A stretch of 64,000 nt of DNA from Antedon mediterranea (taxonomy: Eukaryota; Echinodermata; Crinoidea; Comatulida; Antedonidae): contig NC_092671.1 of the NCBI RefSeq assembly GCF_964355755.1, forward strand, positions 38,829,304 to 38,893,303. Reading direction: 5' to 3'. Both the position numbers and the translations under genes were made by a program. Within the stretch, counting starts at the first letter, position 1. Every line of letters begins with the position of its first letter. The notes below the pieces were generated by a model that ran no database searches, was not told the DNA's origin, and was given only the letters and a program-made list of their open reading frames with translations. Positions 13,000 through 25,546 of this stretch are shown in pieces.

Positions 13000-15900
13000 T
13001 CAAGATCCACTTTCTTGAGTTCGGACATGAGGAACTGTACTCGGACTAGAAAGCGCCACCATAGGCGTTGAATTTTGAATTGCGGTCGGATTAACATAGT
13101 TTGCATGAGGCTGGTCTGTGTTCTGGGGCACAGCTGCCGGTGTAAACAAGCGTTCGTGAATATCACGCAACAACGGTAAGGTAACCTTAGACGGGAATGA
13201 TGGCGAGAAGCCCGGTAACGTCGTGTGCATAGTGGCGCGAGGTTGAATCATAAAGGGCAACGTTGAAGCAGGTTGCACTAATGCAGCGTTCGTTGTATTC
13301 CATGGCATTCGAAAATTCTGCATTAATAGCTGGTTGGCTGTAGCAGCCATTTGTGAGGCAGGTATTTGTTGCTGACCTGGGAGAAGCCCAGTCTGTGCTT
13401 GATTTAGAGGTCTACCTTGCAAAATTTGATTTGCAAATTGTGCAGTATGTTGATTAATAAGCTGGTGGGGTTGTACAGACGTATGGGGTGACATTGTTTG
13501 GTCAGCGCTAAATTGTCGTTGTAAGTTCAACATTGTGGCGTTAGCTTGATTCAATCCATTGGTTAGTAATGAAGTATCAACCAAGCCATCTTTGCCTGGT
13601 GTTGCAGGTGATATCATTGGCCGCGGCACAGTCATCATTCCTGCATTAAACGTCCCTTGCGTTGTAGCTAATGTGCTTTGCGTATTTGGGCTGAAAGAAT
13701 TCGTAGGAAAAGAGTTTCCAATTTGCATAGTATTGAGTCCGTTGAGGGAGTTTTGTCGCAACGTATCCTCCATTAATCTCGTGGCAGCAGCCTGTAGGTC
13801 ACTAGGTAGTTCATTTGGGTCACCTTGATTCATTGATTCCTCTTGACTTGAGTTACTATCCTGATCCGACATCATAGCAAATGAGAACTGATCAAGTGAA
13901 GCTTTAGCATTGCTCACGTCGTTGGAGGCTTGAAGAAGAGCACGCTCCAGTTCTTCTTGTTCTTCTGTGGTTGGCAAAAAATCACCATTTTTACCTGAGA
14001 AAAAAAAAAATAATTTTATAAGCTAGCTTGTCAACCAACTCATTACCATCAAGCAGGTTAAAGAAACTCGGATTAGCCCTCTACACACCCACGGCAGCCA
14101 GAAGTTACCAGGATGAATGACATGGGCAGATAGACCAGTACACCAGGTTATCCCCCTACTGTTCTGAAGAATACACTGGGTTCTTTGAAGTGCACATGAG
14201 ACAGACATGTACACAGGATTTCCAGTTTTAAGTCCTCATCGGAGAAGACTGGGTTGACGAGAGCCTTGAATTTTGGTCTAGGGAGCGACCTGCCTTAACT
14301 ACTAGTCTACTTGTCATTAAAAATGTCTTTTAAAATAATATAGTAGATCTACAAACCTCCAAACATTTTAACTCCAAATATATCAGTCAGATCATCCGCC
14401 TGAAGAGGTAACAAATTGGCAATATCGTTGTTTTCCAACACGTCATCCTTGTCATCTCCATCTATCTGAAGGTCAGACGTATCGATCGGTAAGCCAGCAT
14501 GCGCATCAAGATTAAAAGAGATATCACTCGCATCTATACCATCGATACCATCAGGTGCTGGGCTTAGTTGAGATGTGTCTATACCAAGGTTTAAAGATGA
14601 TAGCATCTCAAAACCTAAAGGTTCTATTGAAAGGAAAATTCAAGAAAATATTAGAAAAAGTATTATGCTTCATGAGGCACAAAAATGATGCCATTTTGAA
14701 ACAAGCTCAGAACTACAGTCCTACTAATATACAGTCAAATCACTCAAAACTATGACACACTCACATAACCTTGACCTTGATTTAGCAGGGGGGGGGGGGT
14801 GTCCCCTGTGAAATCTCAGGAGAAACACAGAGAGGCCTGTTTTTGTATTGTGCACGTGTGTTGCCCTACAATTTAACTGCTCAATCACAATACACTAAAA
14901 ATTAAATAGCGACCCTAACTATGCAATGACAACACTTTATCCCAAGAGTTCGAAAGCATGTAATACATCGGGAGATTAAATCAAATCAATTTACACAGAT
15001 GTGAAAAGGGTTTAAATGCTATGCCACCAACCTAATGGAGGTACAGGTTTCTGTGGACGGGCTGCTTTCTGTTGCTTCTTTTTCTTCTTCTTAAAAGGTC
15101 TTGTTAAGGCAGAAGGCTTTGTCTTCTTTCTTGGTCTACGTGGTTTAGATTGGCATTTCTAAAAAGATGATAATTTCATAAAAGTTCAATAAAACGTTGA
15201 TTGATTGAATTGAAATATATATTTATACTGGGTAACCTCTTCAGTCAAAGACTGGTCTCCCAGAGGGCCCAGTTGGTGATCAGTGGCTGTGATGTACTAA
15301 TACATCGGGGTAACCCCCTACTCGTCTCGAAAGATGTACTAGGTTCTTTAAAGTGCACACGAGCTAGATGTGTACAATAAACAATATAAAGTAGATTCCC
15401 TCCTTTAGGACAATCATATTGAGGGATAATTTCCCTTAAAATAAACATAGGGGAAATGTGTTTTAACACTATAATAAACTCTTATTCAGCATTTTATTTT
15501 CGTTTTATTTCGTAGGCATCCAACAGAGAGTAACCCATCAATTACAGGATTGATAAACTATTTTATAATTTTTTCGTGCAATTAAGTCTCATATGAGGCT
15601 TAGGTAGTGGAGTTGAAAGAATTGTGAGTTACATACAACCCTGGCACTATGTTAGGATTGAACCTTGGGATTGGAACGCAAGCATGTTAACCACCAAGCT
15701 ACAGCTCTCCACTAATACAGTACTCCACATTAACAATAATCATTAGATAATTCAAGTGGTAATTCTTCTTACCAAAACACTAGCATGAAAATCACAGAGA
15801 ACTCTATCATTGTCAATGATAAAGGCAGTATTTGCACACTGTGTATAGTCAGACTGAATTCCTGTACATTGGTAAAAAATCTGTTGATGATCATTTTCTA

Positions 15901-18900
15901 TAATATCTTGATATAGCAGTATAAGGTCACTAACATAGATCATTACATTCAATTCAGAGCGAGTTACTATCCACAAGTAGTGCATTAGAATTACGGCCAA
16001 TCTACACACAGATGAGCAGTAATAAATATAGAATCTGTGTTATTTCTTATGACCATTTACACACAACACGGAGCGGACAGGTGGTTTCTGCTCAGGATAG
16101 ATACAGATACTATGTGGTTCAAGCTACATGGTGACTCAGACCGTTACCACTCGTCTGTGTAAATTGGCCTTTAGGGTTTGTTTACTATACATCAATGTAT
16201 GTAATGTTAAATTCTATTTGTTTGTCTGCAATATATCAAATAATAAAAAACAATAGAAAAAGGATACGGTTGAAACAATGTGTTGCAAAAGGCATGCTTT
16301 TTGCTCCACACTCTTTGCCATCTTCATCTTTAAAACAACAATCAGGGGCGTGACAAACTTTCCGATGCTTTTCTCTGTTTAAAAAAAAAACCACACTTAC
16401 TCATTATTAAATATATATACAAACAGTTAAACATGTATAGTGTATAGTGAACTGGGAATATCAGGGAGATGTAAAATATTTATTTATTTTACATCTCCCT
16501 GGGAATATGATGTCTTAACTCATTAATGAATTGTAGGGGTGTATTCTATTGATAAATATATTTTTAAATTGTAATTGTTAATATTACTAAATTAATATCC
16601 CTATCAGGTGAGGCTAAAAGATTTGTATCATTCATAGATACTTTATTCAAAGCCTAAATATAAATAAAATAAATAAATATGGTAGTGTGATCATGTCCAT
16701 ATATAGGCACAACACATTTTGTTGTCACATAAAGTTTGATAGTGTAGATAGAGCTTTAAATATTGTACATCTTCATCTAATATTTTTTAAGCTTTTTGTT
16801 CCAATAATAACAAGGATCTTACATTACAAATATTTTTAAAAACATACCGTCTGGGTAATTGGTTTTTAATTTCTAGAAGCAACTTTGTCGTTGATGCTAC
16901 GTGTTGCCTGGTGGCTTCTGATAGAGCTAAGCATGATGCACGCTCCGACGCTTGTTCACGCTTTGACGACTCTGACCTCAACGCTAACAGACAGTTCTTA
17001 CGAACATGAGATTTAAGTTGTTTTAAATAATCACTACGAGATATTTCAGTGCTACTTCTGAAAGGGAAATTAAGAGGTAAATGCAATCAATTAGAGTGTG
17101 TTACAAAAAAAAATTTAAATAATCACAAAAAGCGATATTTTAGTGCTACTTCTGAAAGGGAAAACAGTTACAGAAGAGTTACATGCAATAAATTAGAGAG
17201 TATATTAAAAAAGTTCAACCTACATGGTGTTACTACTATATAGTACTGTACATAAATGACTAGTTAATGTTTAAAATAGATAAATATATCATAATTGTGA
17301 CTGTGAAACCATGGCGGTACAGAAAGAAATAAAAATATTTATGTAGTTTTAGCCTTTCTTTCAATGTGTTGTTCATTTATGTGTAATAGAGGATGCTTCC
17401 TATTATGGAACTTGTTTTTGCGAGTTAGATAAATTCTTGGCAATCAGTATTTTTTTTAAATTACATAAACAAAACATTGGCAAACTGAGTTGTACAGTAT
17501 CTAAATGAAATACTGTACAAAACATTCAATCTGCTACTGTATCTCCAATTTGTTTTCCTATTTAATTACAGCATCTTCGCATACAGTATATAACACAATA
17601 CTCAAGGTCACAATCATAAAGCACATATATAGTGTGTAATATATTATTACTATTTATACTAAAATTACCACCAACCAAAGGTCTACTGTCCTTTCTGCTC
17701 CAGTATTATCACACTTACTGTACAGGAAGTTTGAGTCAATACAAGCCAGTCATTTGGAATTCTATTATTATAATATGATATCAGAGTAAATATAAATAAT
17801 AAGACGACTTAGATGCTACATACTTTTTTGTTTCTTCATCAGATGGTGAGAAAGATGTCCTATGACAAACAGGAACTTGGTTACTTTCCTTATCACTATC
17901 TTCATCTTCAGAGTCTTCTAAACCTAAACAATTTAAAATTAAGTGTTATTGGAGAAAACTGTACAAAAGAAATACAATTCAAAGATGATACAAATAATTT
18001 TAAAAACAATTGTAATTTTATCAAATGCATGATGTAATTGTGAATGTTTTGTTTTACCATATTTCTGTTGAGGAAAACAAGTTTTCCATGTACACATTTT
18101 TATATATGGAACAAATAAAGATTTGATTTGATTATGTATTGGGAAGTGTTTAATTATGATATTATTATTCTACATATTCCAATGGATATAATAACTTTAA
18201 AAACTATAACCTTGTCTACACTATCAAACTTTATGTAAATAAAATGTGATGTGCCCATATATGGACATGATGAAGTCATATCACTACTCTATTAGGGCAC
18301 ATCACACTTCTTTTGTCATTTGATAGTATAGACAGAGTCTGTACAAGTAGTTTCAAACATGCAAAACTAATTAACTACAACAATAGAAAGTAGCTCCTTT
18401 ACAAAGTCAGGAAGTTCACACATAAAACATGCATGGGATATCCTATTGTTCACTGTAGTAGAAATTAAACTGTTTAATAAATAATATTAATATCACATTA
18501 ACAGTGTGTAAAGCTCTGTTTTTCCCTGGTTTAACACTATCAAACTAGTGTGCGATGTGCCCAAATATGGTAGTGATATGACATCATCATGTCCATATAT
18601 GGGCAGATCACATTTTTTCGTCCCATAAAGTTTGATAGTGTAGCTTAAAATGTAAACTCAGTTTTAATCTATACCATTTATAAAATGATTTATAGTTAGA
18701 AAAAAAAAAGCTATGTTTCCTACTCAGACATCAGATTCTATTCTGGTATACGAACTCATCTTACCTAATGGAAATAGATCTAGATTCCGATGCTCTTCCG
18801 CTCGGTATAAATCCTTTAATTTATCAACTTCTTCAATGTCCGTTTTCTCAATAAAAACCTGCCTTGGTCGTTTTGGTCTTGCTTGTAATATTGGCACATT

Positions 18901-20458
18901 GGGTGGCAGATAGGGAGGTGGAATATGGAATGGTTTACTATTAGTATTAGAATTAAGCGCTTTACCATCTGCTGTAGAGCAACTGCTGCTAACGTTAGTT
19001 CTTGTGTTAGAATTTGAATTTTCCTGAAACGTTCTAAATGGGGGTAAAGTTTCAAGCTGAACTGCCGAGAAAGGTAAACATTTTGGTGGTTGTTTTAATT
19101 TTTTCGCTCGCTCTAAAATCTGTTTTTGCCTTTGTAAATGCAGACGGACTTTATTCTGTTCCAGTTTATCATAAAAATTGTCCCGAGTTTTGCTTTGTCC
19201 AAGCGATTTACTAATTTTCGATTTTGACTTTGGTTTGCTCTGAGTGTCCGAGCTACTGCCAGCATGATTATCAACATGATGGTCAATTATTTTCTTTGGA
19301 GGAAGCGAAAGAAGATGCGCTACGATTGAGTTAACGTGAGAAGCCGCTTCTGGCGATGAGAAATTGTTAATTTTTTCCTCCTGCATCTTTTGTTGGTTAA
19401 TGATGCTTTCAATAAGGTCCATGTCGCCAATGTTGCTGGCAACTGAGTTGTTGAGAAAAGAGGGTAATTCATCTTTTGTATCCTTATTGTCTCCATGTTT
19501 ACTATTTGATTCTGTATTTTTCTTTTGTTTTATTCGTTTTGGTACAAGTCCCAAAACTTGCATGTGACTGTTGCAGTATCTGCAGAAATTAAATAAAACC
19601 AAATCAAAATCAAATCAATGATTGCTGATTACAATAATACGTTATTTCATTTGTAACAACATCACAAACATGAATGCATGTAATCTCATTCTCTAATCAT
19701 TGTATGGAACAATCACAAACAAACACACATTACAGGTACTGTAGTAGGACATTTCATTTTTTGACATCATCACAAAAAAGATACCAACCTCTCTATGAGC
19801 ATACAAATACCGTATGTTTACTCCATCCCTTATTCATTGTACAGTACAATGAATAGGAGTGTACATACAGATGGTTCACAAATGCATGTTTTTTTCACAT
19901 ATTTGTAAAATCAGTGACACTTTATACACTGAAAATGGCAGTGTATTTCGTCTGTCATTCGTCACCATATTTACCTGCAGTACAAAAGGGAGGTCCAACC
20001 CACATTTCCACTTTAAATCTCTGTCTACACCATCAAACTTTATGTGACATGATGTGATATGGACATGATGATGTCATATCACTACCATAGTTGGGCATAT
20101 CACCATCATATTTGGGCACATCACACTTTTTTTGTCAAACTAGTTTGATAGTGTAGACAGAGCTTTAGGATGGGATTCATATGTAGCCATACACCAAACA
20201 TATAAAAGGTATAAAATAAAGCATTAAGGCAATAACTCACTTTCTTTCTTGGTCTTCTGGTATAGGATTAGTGCATCGTAAATTGTTGTATTTGGCGACA
20301 AATTCACATTGCTTGAATGGCGCAGACTTGTCTTCTAACACATGGCGTATGCAAAAGGCAAAGCCCTTTAATCGTCTTTGTTTACATAATTTGTTACTGT
20401 ATGAGCAGAGTGGCTTGTTGTCAACGTCGGAATAGTGTATGTGCTTTCCCTCATACAT
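13000..20458 (-). CDS. INO80D: INO80 complex subunit D
   Basis: The product is a subunit of the INO80 ATP-dependent chromatin remodelling complex, acting in the nucleus. Nine coding exons on the minus strand are 20458-20241, 19579-18765, 17923-17824, 17057-16848, 16374-16268, 15906-15773, 15158-15032, 14623-14357 and 13994-13000. All have GT-AG borders and matching phases and total 991 codons with the stop. The start MYEGKHIHYS matches the vertebrate start as I remember it. Residues 1-80 hold a Cys/His zinc module (LCSY, LCKQRR, FCIRH, then QCEFVAKYNNLRC and YCNSH). A second module of the same kind spans about 450-528 (VCHAPDCC, CGAK, THCFNHI; YQCTG, QCAN, LCDFH). A basic stretch RKKTKPSALTRPFKKKKKK follows at about 535-560. 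The acidic LLPLQADDLTDIF region and GKNGDFLPTTEEQEELERAL match the conserved C-terminal part. The last 300 residues are a Gln/Asn/Pro-rich tail that looks disordered. Upstream of the ATG an acceptor (TTTAG) suggests a spliced 5'UTR, probably starting near 22.3 kb. Confidence 0.95.
14020..14295 (-). mobile_element. SINE-1 copy 2 (degenerate, reverse)
   Basis: On the minus strand it keeps parts of the body (CTTCTCCGATGAGGACTTA, GTGCACTTCAAAGAACCCAG, GGGGATAACCTGGTGTACT). The tRNA-like head is lost. It lies in the last INO80D intron. Confidence 0.6.
15226..15400 (-). mobile_element. SINE-1 copy 3 (body only, reverse)
   Basis: Inverse of the family tail and body: CAGTCAAAGACTGGTCTC, CATCACAGCCACTGATCA (seen inverted), CTCGTCTCGAAAGATGTAC and CTTTAAAGTGCAC. 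The tRNA-like head is missing, as in 5'-truncated retroposition. It lies in the INO80D intron 15159-15772. Confidence 0.8.
15485..15711 (-). mobile_element. SINE-2 copy 1 (tRNA-derived, reverse)
   Basis: On the minus strand a tRNA-like head is present (A-box region TAGCTTGGTGGTTAACATGC, B-box region GGTTCAATCCTAAC), followed by GTGCCAGGGTTGTA, TTTCAACTCCACT and GAGTTACTCTCTGTTGGAT-type sequence. A second copy without the head is at 41213. It lies in the same INO80D intron as SINE-1 copy 3. Confidence 0.75.
15995..16169. mobile_element. MITE-4 copy 1
   Basis: The ends GGCCAATCTACACACAGATG and CGTCTGTGTAAATTGGCC are inverted repeats. The interior AATATAGAATCTGTGTTATT, TATGACCATTTACAC and CCTTTAGG flank match the copy at 37294-37454. 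Inside an INO80D intron. Confidence 0.75.
16462..16501. repeat. Perfect 17-bp hairpin flanked by a direct repeat
   Basis: CAGGGAGATGTAAAATA is followed by a 6-base loop and its exact inverse. CTGGGAATAT occurs on both sides (16452 and 16499), as a target-site duplication would. In an INO80D intron. Confidence 0.7.
16676..16758 (-). mobile_element. MITE-1 copy 4 (half element)
   Basis: Only the part from GGTAGTG through GTCCATATATAGG to the terminal repeat TGATAGTGTAGATAGAGCTT remains. Within an INO80D intron. Confidence 0.75.
18205..18341 (+). mobile_element. MITE-1 copy 5
   Basis: Both ends are present (CTTGTCTACACTATCAAACT and GATAGTATAGACAGAG). It has one perfect CArG box, CCATATATGG. 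It lies in the INO80D intron between exons 2 and 3, 170 bp from copy 6, which is in opposite orientation. Confidence 0.85.
18509..18647 (-). mobile_element. MITE-1 copy 6
   Basis: Inverse body with CCAAATATGG and CCATATATGG, both perfect CArG boxes. The left end is disturbed by an inserted TTTTTCCCTGGT-like stretch and the right end reads TTTGATAGTGTAGCTTA. Confidence 0.85.
20014..20167 (+). mobile_element. MITE-1 copy 7
   Basis: A full-length copy with ends TAAATCTCTGTCTACACC and GTAGACAGAGCTTTA, placed 74 bp from the donor of the first INO80D coding exon. A deletion removed the first CArG box. Confidence 0.9.
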
Positions 20459-20548
20459 TACTCTCTAAAGGAGCACCACCATTAGCTAAAGAAGAACAAA
20501 CAAATTTTTCTAATTATCAGTAAAAAACACAAGTTAATATCAAAGCTA

Positions 20549-20801
20549 ATGCACTTTTCAATTGTATGACCCACTAAACAACCCCTGGGAGAGGTGCGTC
20601 ATGGGTGTGTCATTTACAAATAATTACTGATGCAGGGGTGCATCAACAAACCTAGATGGTACGTCATATCAATGAACAATGGTGTGTCATGGTCACCTAA
20701 AGCTAAGTCACATTTTTTACGCACGGTCAGTGCTTCATGGTATTCATAAGGTATGACGCACCTCTATAATGTATAGTGGGTCATACAATTGACAAGTGCA
20801 T
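20549..20801 (+). mobile_element. MITE-3 copy 2 (intact)
   Basis: The 26-bp ends (starting ATGCACTTTTCAATTGTATG at 20549) are inverted with one mismatch at 20776-20801. There is no coding capacity. It lies close upstream of the INO80D start codon, in the 5'UTR intron or the promoter-proximal region. Confidence 0.9.
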
Positions 20802-23800
20802 AATTTACCAGAAATTCTACAAATTGCACTTCTCATATCCTTGGTGCTTTTATTAGGTTTAAAGTACTGTATCTTGGTGTGTAGAAGAAAATTGCCAAAT
20901 TTAAGTGGCCCGTAAATGGCACACCACAGGTGCGTTTTAGATGTGTACAGGTAAGTGATCGCACTTCCACGTCTAAAAAAAGGCCCGATTTAGCATTTAA
21001 TAATGATAATTCATTTACAGTACCAGAATTTACAGAATTCCAAACAGGACGTATCATTAATCTTGTTTCAAAATGTTAATTTAAATCAGATTCCCATATC
21101 TATTTTATGAATTCATCTCAAGGGCCATTGGATCAAGTAAAAATAATTATTTTATGCATATTTTTAAAAATTTCTTGGTGTAATATCGACTGGAAACGCT
21201 CCAAATGTTCTAATACAGTAGTTAGGTTAAGGTTTTCACTAGGCCTAGACCTTGGGTGAGCACTCAAATTTAAGGGTATTTAAATTTCTTTGTTTTGGTT
21301 CAACAAAAACCTAACAAATTCAAGAATTGATGAAAACATAAATTATTTCATAAAAACTGATTTTTAATTAAAAAGATGCAAAATGCATACTCTGCAGTTT
21401 ATTTATAAAATGTAGGCATAAAATAGAAATATATGCTACCTAGTAACTACCACTGAAGCTACAGTATAATTATGTAATTATATAACATATTATATTTTAT
21501 TAATATTTGTATTAGGTATTTAATGAAAGTTAACCAGTTTTTCTATTACTCTGTATTATTTTTTTATCCAAAAAAGCTTCTGCTGCATGTTGCTTAACAA
21601 CAAATTGTATCTGCCAAATTGCGAGATAAATGTATCTAACATAATGTATTGTCACAAAATAATCCTGGTTATTTAAAGAACTAAATTTGTCAGTCCTATA
21701 AGAAATTGTGTACTAAGAAGTTTGAATTCAGTTTTATTAAAACACACCCTTTTAGGCCCTACAGTATCCTACAAAACAACACACGACGATCAAAAATCTA
21801 ACTCCCGCGGTCAAAGACCGCGTCGAGGAGGGCGGGCCTCACGAATTATGTTGCTTCGATTTTGAGTCGATCGTGAAAGAAGGCCTGATGATTTTGTCTT
21901 ATTTTATGTTTTTTTAATACCTACTAATCTAAATATCAACAAATATAGTTTCTTGAATCATCTATCAAACAAAATATACATAATGTGTTTTATAAGATTT
22001 AATAAATTACCCATAAAAGAGAATTTAAAAAACAAACAATTTACAAAAATATTCAAACCTGAAAACATTCGTAAAGTATATTTTTCTACAAAGTAATTAC
22101 ATTTTCCAAAAATATAAATCCATTAACCTATGCCAGAATCACCTACCGTATTATGATTATTTGAATTCTCAAATATTAACGCAAAATTCGAAAGGGAAAT
22201 GATCCCATGAAATCCATATCAAAGATGGCTGCCGTTTTGCGTGATAAAAGGTTATTGCTGTTCCTACGCCCCGTTTTCTCTAGCGGTGTGTGACAACCGC
22301 ATGGCCTTTATCGGCAGCGCGCTGAAGCCGCCCTACCACGGTGTGTTTAGGCTTTAGGAATAACAAAATGACTAATCGACCTAATTGTTTTTCATTAAAT
22401 CGTCTAAATAATATGATGTTAGTGCTGTTCCTAGCTAATTTCTCTTTCATCATACATTAAACTATATTCAGTACAGTCGAAATAAAGTAGTTCGAAGGCA
22501 TGAGCGAGCAAACTCGACATTGCCCAAAGCAGCTGGTTTTACAACGCGGGAAGGCGTGCCATTTTGAAAGCATATGAGAGGGAGAGTACCATATAGTTTA
22601 CATCAAATTATTATTATTTATACGCATTAAATATGCTTTTCGTTACAGTAAATGTGTTTTTAGATATATTTTCCTTGGTATGCTATAATGGAAAATGAAT
22701 TTGGCAGCACAGACTCTTCAAAATACATCATTTAAAATCGCTAAGCCATACTTGAATCGTTCGAACTTGTTTGGACGAGAACACCGACGAAGTCAGCGGT
22801 ACCTTTGCACATTGTTTTACACTGTATACCCGTACCATATACATGTTAGTCTTTCATAACTGAAGTATTATTCTATATTATGACATACTCTAAAATTATA
22901 TTTTTAATATTGTATTTTATTAATTAGTTATTGAGTGATAAATTATGTTGTTTTGGTTTTGTACAGTGTTTATTTGACAGTACGATCCCTGTATTTGTAT
23001 TCAGCCAATAGAAGCATTCTTTAGATACTTGTAATTTTCAATCGGCCAATTGTAAAGAGGGTCTTATATGTGTGAATGGATCCCATTGGATATTGGTTTA
23101 AAGACCTCTAACCGAAGCCATGTGATTATACTACTAGTGTATACAAACTTACGTTTGGCATTGACAGATAGATTATCCAATTGTTTTCTTCGTTTCCTCT
23201 CAGTGATATCTCATTTGCATGCGTTTCACTATTTTTTTTTCTACCAAAATCTTTTATAAATACATAATATAATAAACCGTCTTATAAATAAACGTAGTGG
23301 TCTATGTATTTTTCATGCTTGATGTAAAAGAAAAATTTAAAAAACAACTTTTTTTGCCATTGAACGTGATGTTTATTTAATCCAGTTATTTTTCCAGTGT
23401 GCCCATGTTGAAAATTACTGAGAAACAGTTATTTTTGTAGGAATTATCAGTTTATAAGCTTTGAATTTTCATATTGTTATTCACCATCAAACATAAAAGA
23501 TAAAAGATATTTTACACTGATAGTTAAGGCCTAGTAGAATTTTAGTATTTTATTTTCTATATTGTAGGTTGTTTATTGTGGGTTGGAATTACATTGAGAT
23601 TATAAATGAATATCAAATTTCAATTGAAAAAAAAATAAAATTATTTCACCAAGAAGTAATTAAGTTGATGGCAATTTTGCACCGTGAGAAACAAAGTAAT
23701 ATTAATGTCAGCATGTATTGCATCATGCCACTCGAATTGTGATAGCTTCCTTAAACTACCCCAATTTCAGTGTATAGATTTACAAACTTTAAAGCAGTTG

Positions 23801-24067
23801 GTTGAACTTTGTGTCATGTGTTGTGCGCTTGCAAGCAAATATTTGTATGTTTTTAATTTGATTTTGGAAAATTGATTGATTGATATGAAAAAAAAACACA
23901 AAGGAAACAATTGCAATTTTTTAAACTCAGGTCTAAAAATAACCATAATTATAGGTCATTGCACTTTATTCAAAGATTTAACATTTTAATTTGAACCAAA
24001 TATTTGAAACAAAATATATTATAAAAGTATTCATTTTAAATATCTGCACCTTTTGCACATTTTAATA
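20802..24067. other. Non-coding; probable INO80D promoter near 21770-22340
   Basis: The tract 21770-22340 is GC/CpG-richer than its surroundings (CTCCCGCGGTCAAAGACCGCG, GGCAGCGCGCTGAAGCCGCC). It lies upstream of the first INO80D coding exon and is the best candidate for the transcription start. A second CpG patch is at 22490-22560. No exon is recognised in the rest. Confidence 0.35.
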
Positions 24068-24389
24068 TTAAAGATGTATTGTCCCCCAAAACCATGAAAA
24101 ATGAAGATTAATAAAATCAGACTTTAAATAGGCCATTTTGCAGTTTTAATACAGTTATTCACTTCTGTAATAAAAAAAACCCAAAAATAATTATTTCACT
24201 TATAAACAGACAAAATAAACGTGTAATTTCAACCAAAAACCAGAATTTTTTTCTTTATATTACATTTTATTCAGTTATAATAATTTGTTTTTTTTTATCT
24301 ATTTTTTGGTCAAAGTGAATAACTATTATGTAAAATTAAAATGGCATATTAAAAAAAAAATGTTTTTAGGAGGACAATATATCTTTAAT
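24068..24389 (+). mobile_element. MITE-2 copy 2 (reference copy)
   Basis: The ends TTAAAGATGTATTGTCCCC and GGAGGACAATATATCTTTAA are inverted repeats. The internal landmarks CAGTTATTCACTTCTGTAA and TTGGTCAAAGTGAATAACTA recur in every copy. There is no coding capacity. Confidence 0.85.
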
Positions 24390-24587
24390 AATTAATAACA
24401 AAAATGGATAAAAAATGAAAATTGTAAAATACTGTAATCTACAATGGTATCAAAAACATTATCGAAACAATTTATAGGAAGAAAAATTAAAAAGTAACCT
24501 TTATCATATTGTACTTTGCATAACAAATATCCCCCTCCTCAAAAAAAAAATTAAATTAATAATTTGGATTATACTTATTAGTTATTC

Positions 24588-24742
24588 TAAAGCCTTGTGT
24601 ATAATATCAAACTTTATGCGACAACAAAATATGATGTGCCCATACATGGACATGATGTCATATCACTACCATATTTAAGAATCACTACCATATTTGGGCA
24701 CATCACACTTTTTTTGTCAAACTAGTTGGATAGTGTAGACAC
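24588..24742 (+). mobile_element. MITE-1 copy 8
   Basis: Nearly full length. The left end is mutated (AAGCCTTGTGTATAATATC), the right end is GATAGTGTAGACA, and one perfect CArG box, CCATATTTGG, is present. Confidence 0.85.
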
Positions 24743-25546
24743 TACAGATCTTAATAGTAATATATTTAATAATATATTGTGGCAAGAATTATAAAACATC
24801 TCAGAGACATATATAATAATATATGTCTGAACATACTATTAATAAAATAAGACGTAATTACTGTATGTAAATAATTAAAAATAAAAATTTTACTAATCTA
24901 TAAAACAAAATCAGTAATTTGTAATAAAATATTAATTATGTATGTACTACTGTACTACTCGGTAATTAATATTATGTTGTACCCAGGGCCAAAAGGAGAG
25001 CAGTGTCTTTGACAGACTGGACCATGTATCTGGTATTGTGCATAAATACAAAGGAGAGAACATTCAATTAAATTTTATATCATTTATGTACATTAGGTAT
25101 CAAATTGCTGGAATTACAAAATATGATATGAAAACAAATCAATCCATTGTCACATCAGTAAACCATTTTAAAAGACAAACATTCATCATTAAATTACATT
25201 GTAAACAATTTTTAGTGTGCTGCCCATAAACATGATTGAGGTCAGACATTAAGGTCAAATATTGAGGTCAAATATTGAGGTCAAATATCGCCAAAGTTAT
25301 ATTTATTGTAGCAATCCGTTTCAAAGTAAACACAGCACTCAAAAACATTTAACATTTTAGCATTATTCATGTGCCGCTGATACAAAACCATTTGTTTAAA
25401 TTTATTGGTTACAAAGCCTAGGAAGAAATAAATGTATATTTTTGGAAAGAAACGCATAGAATACACAGATAAACGTCCCTAAAACTAAATTACAAAGAAA
25501 ATGCACCCAAATTAGGAATAGTTTTTATTTATAGGATAATTTTAAT

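Noticed and set aside
16462-16501. MicroRNA precursor
   Set aside because: The hairpin is perfectly paired, only 17 bp per arm with a 6-base loop, too short for a typical animal precursor. The 29025 hairpin fails for the same reason.
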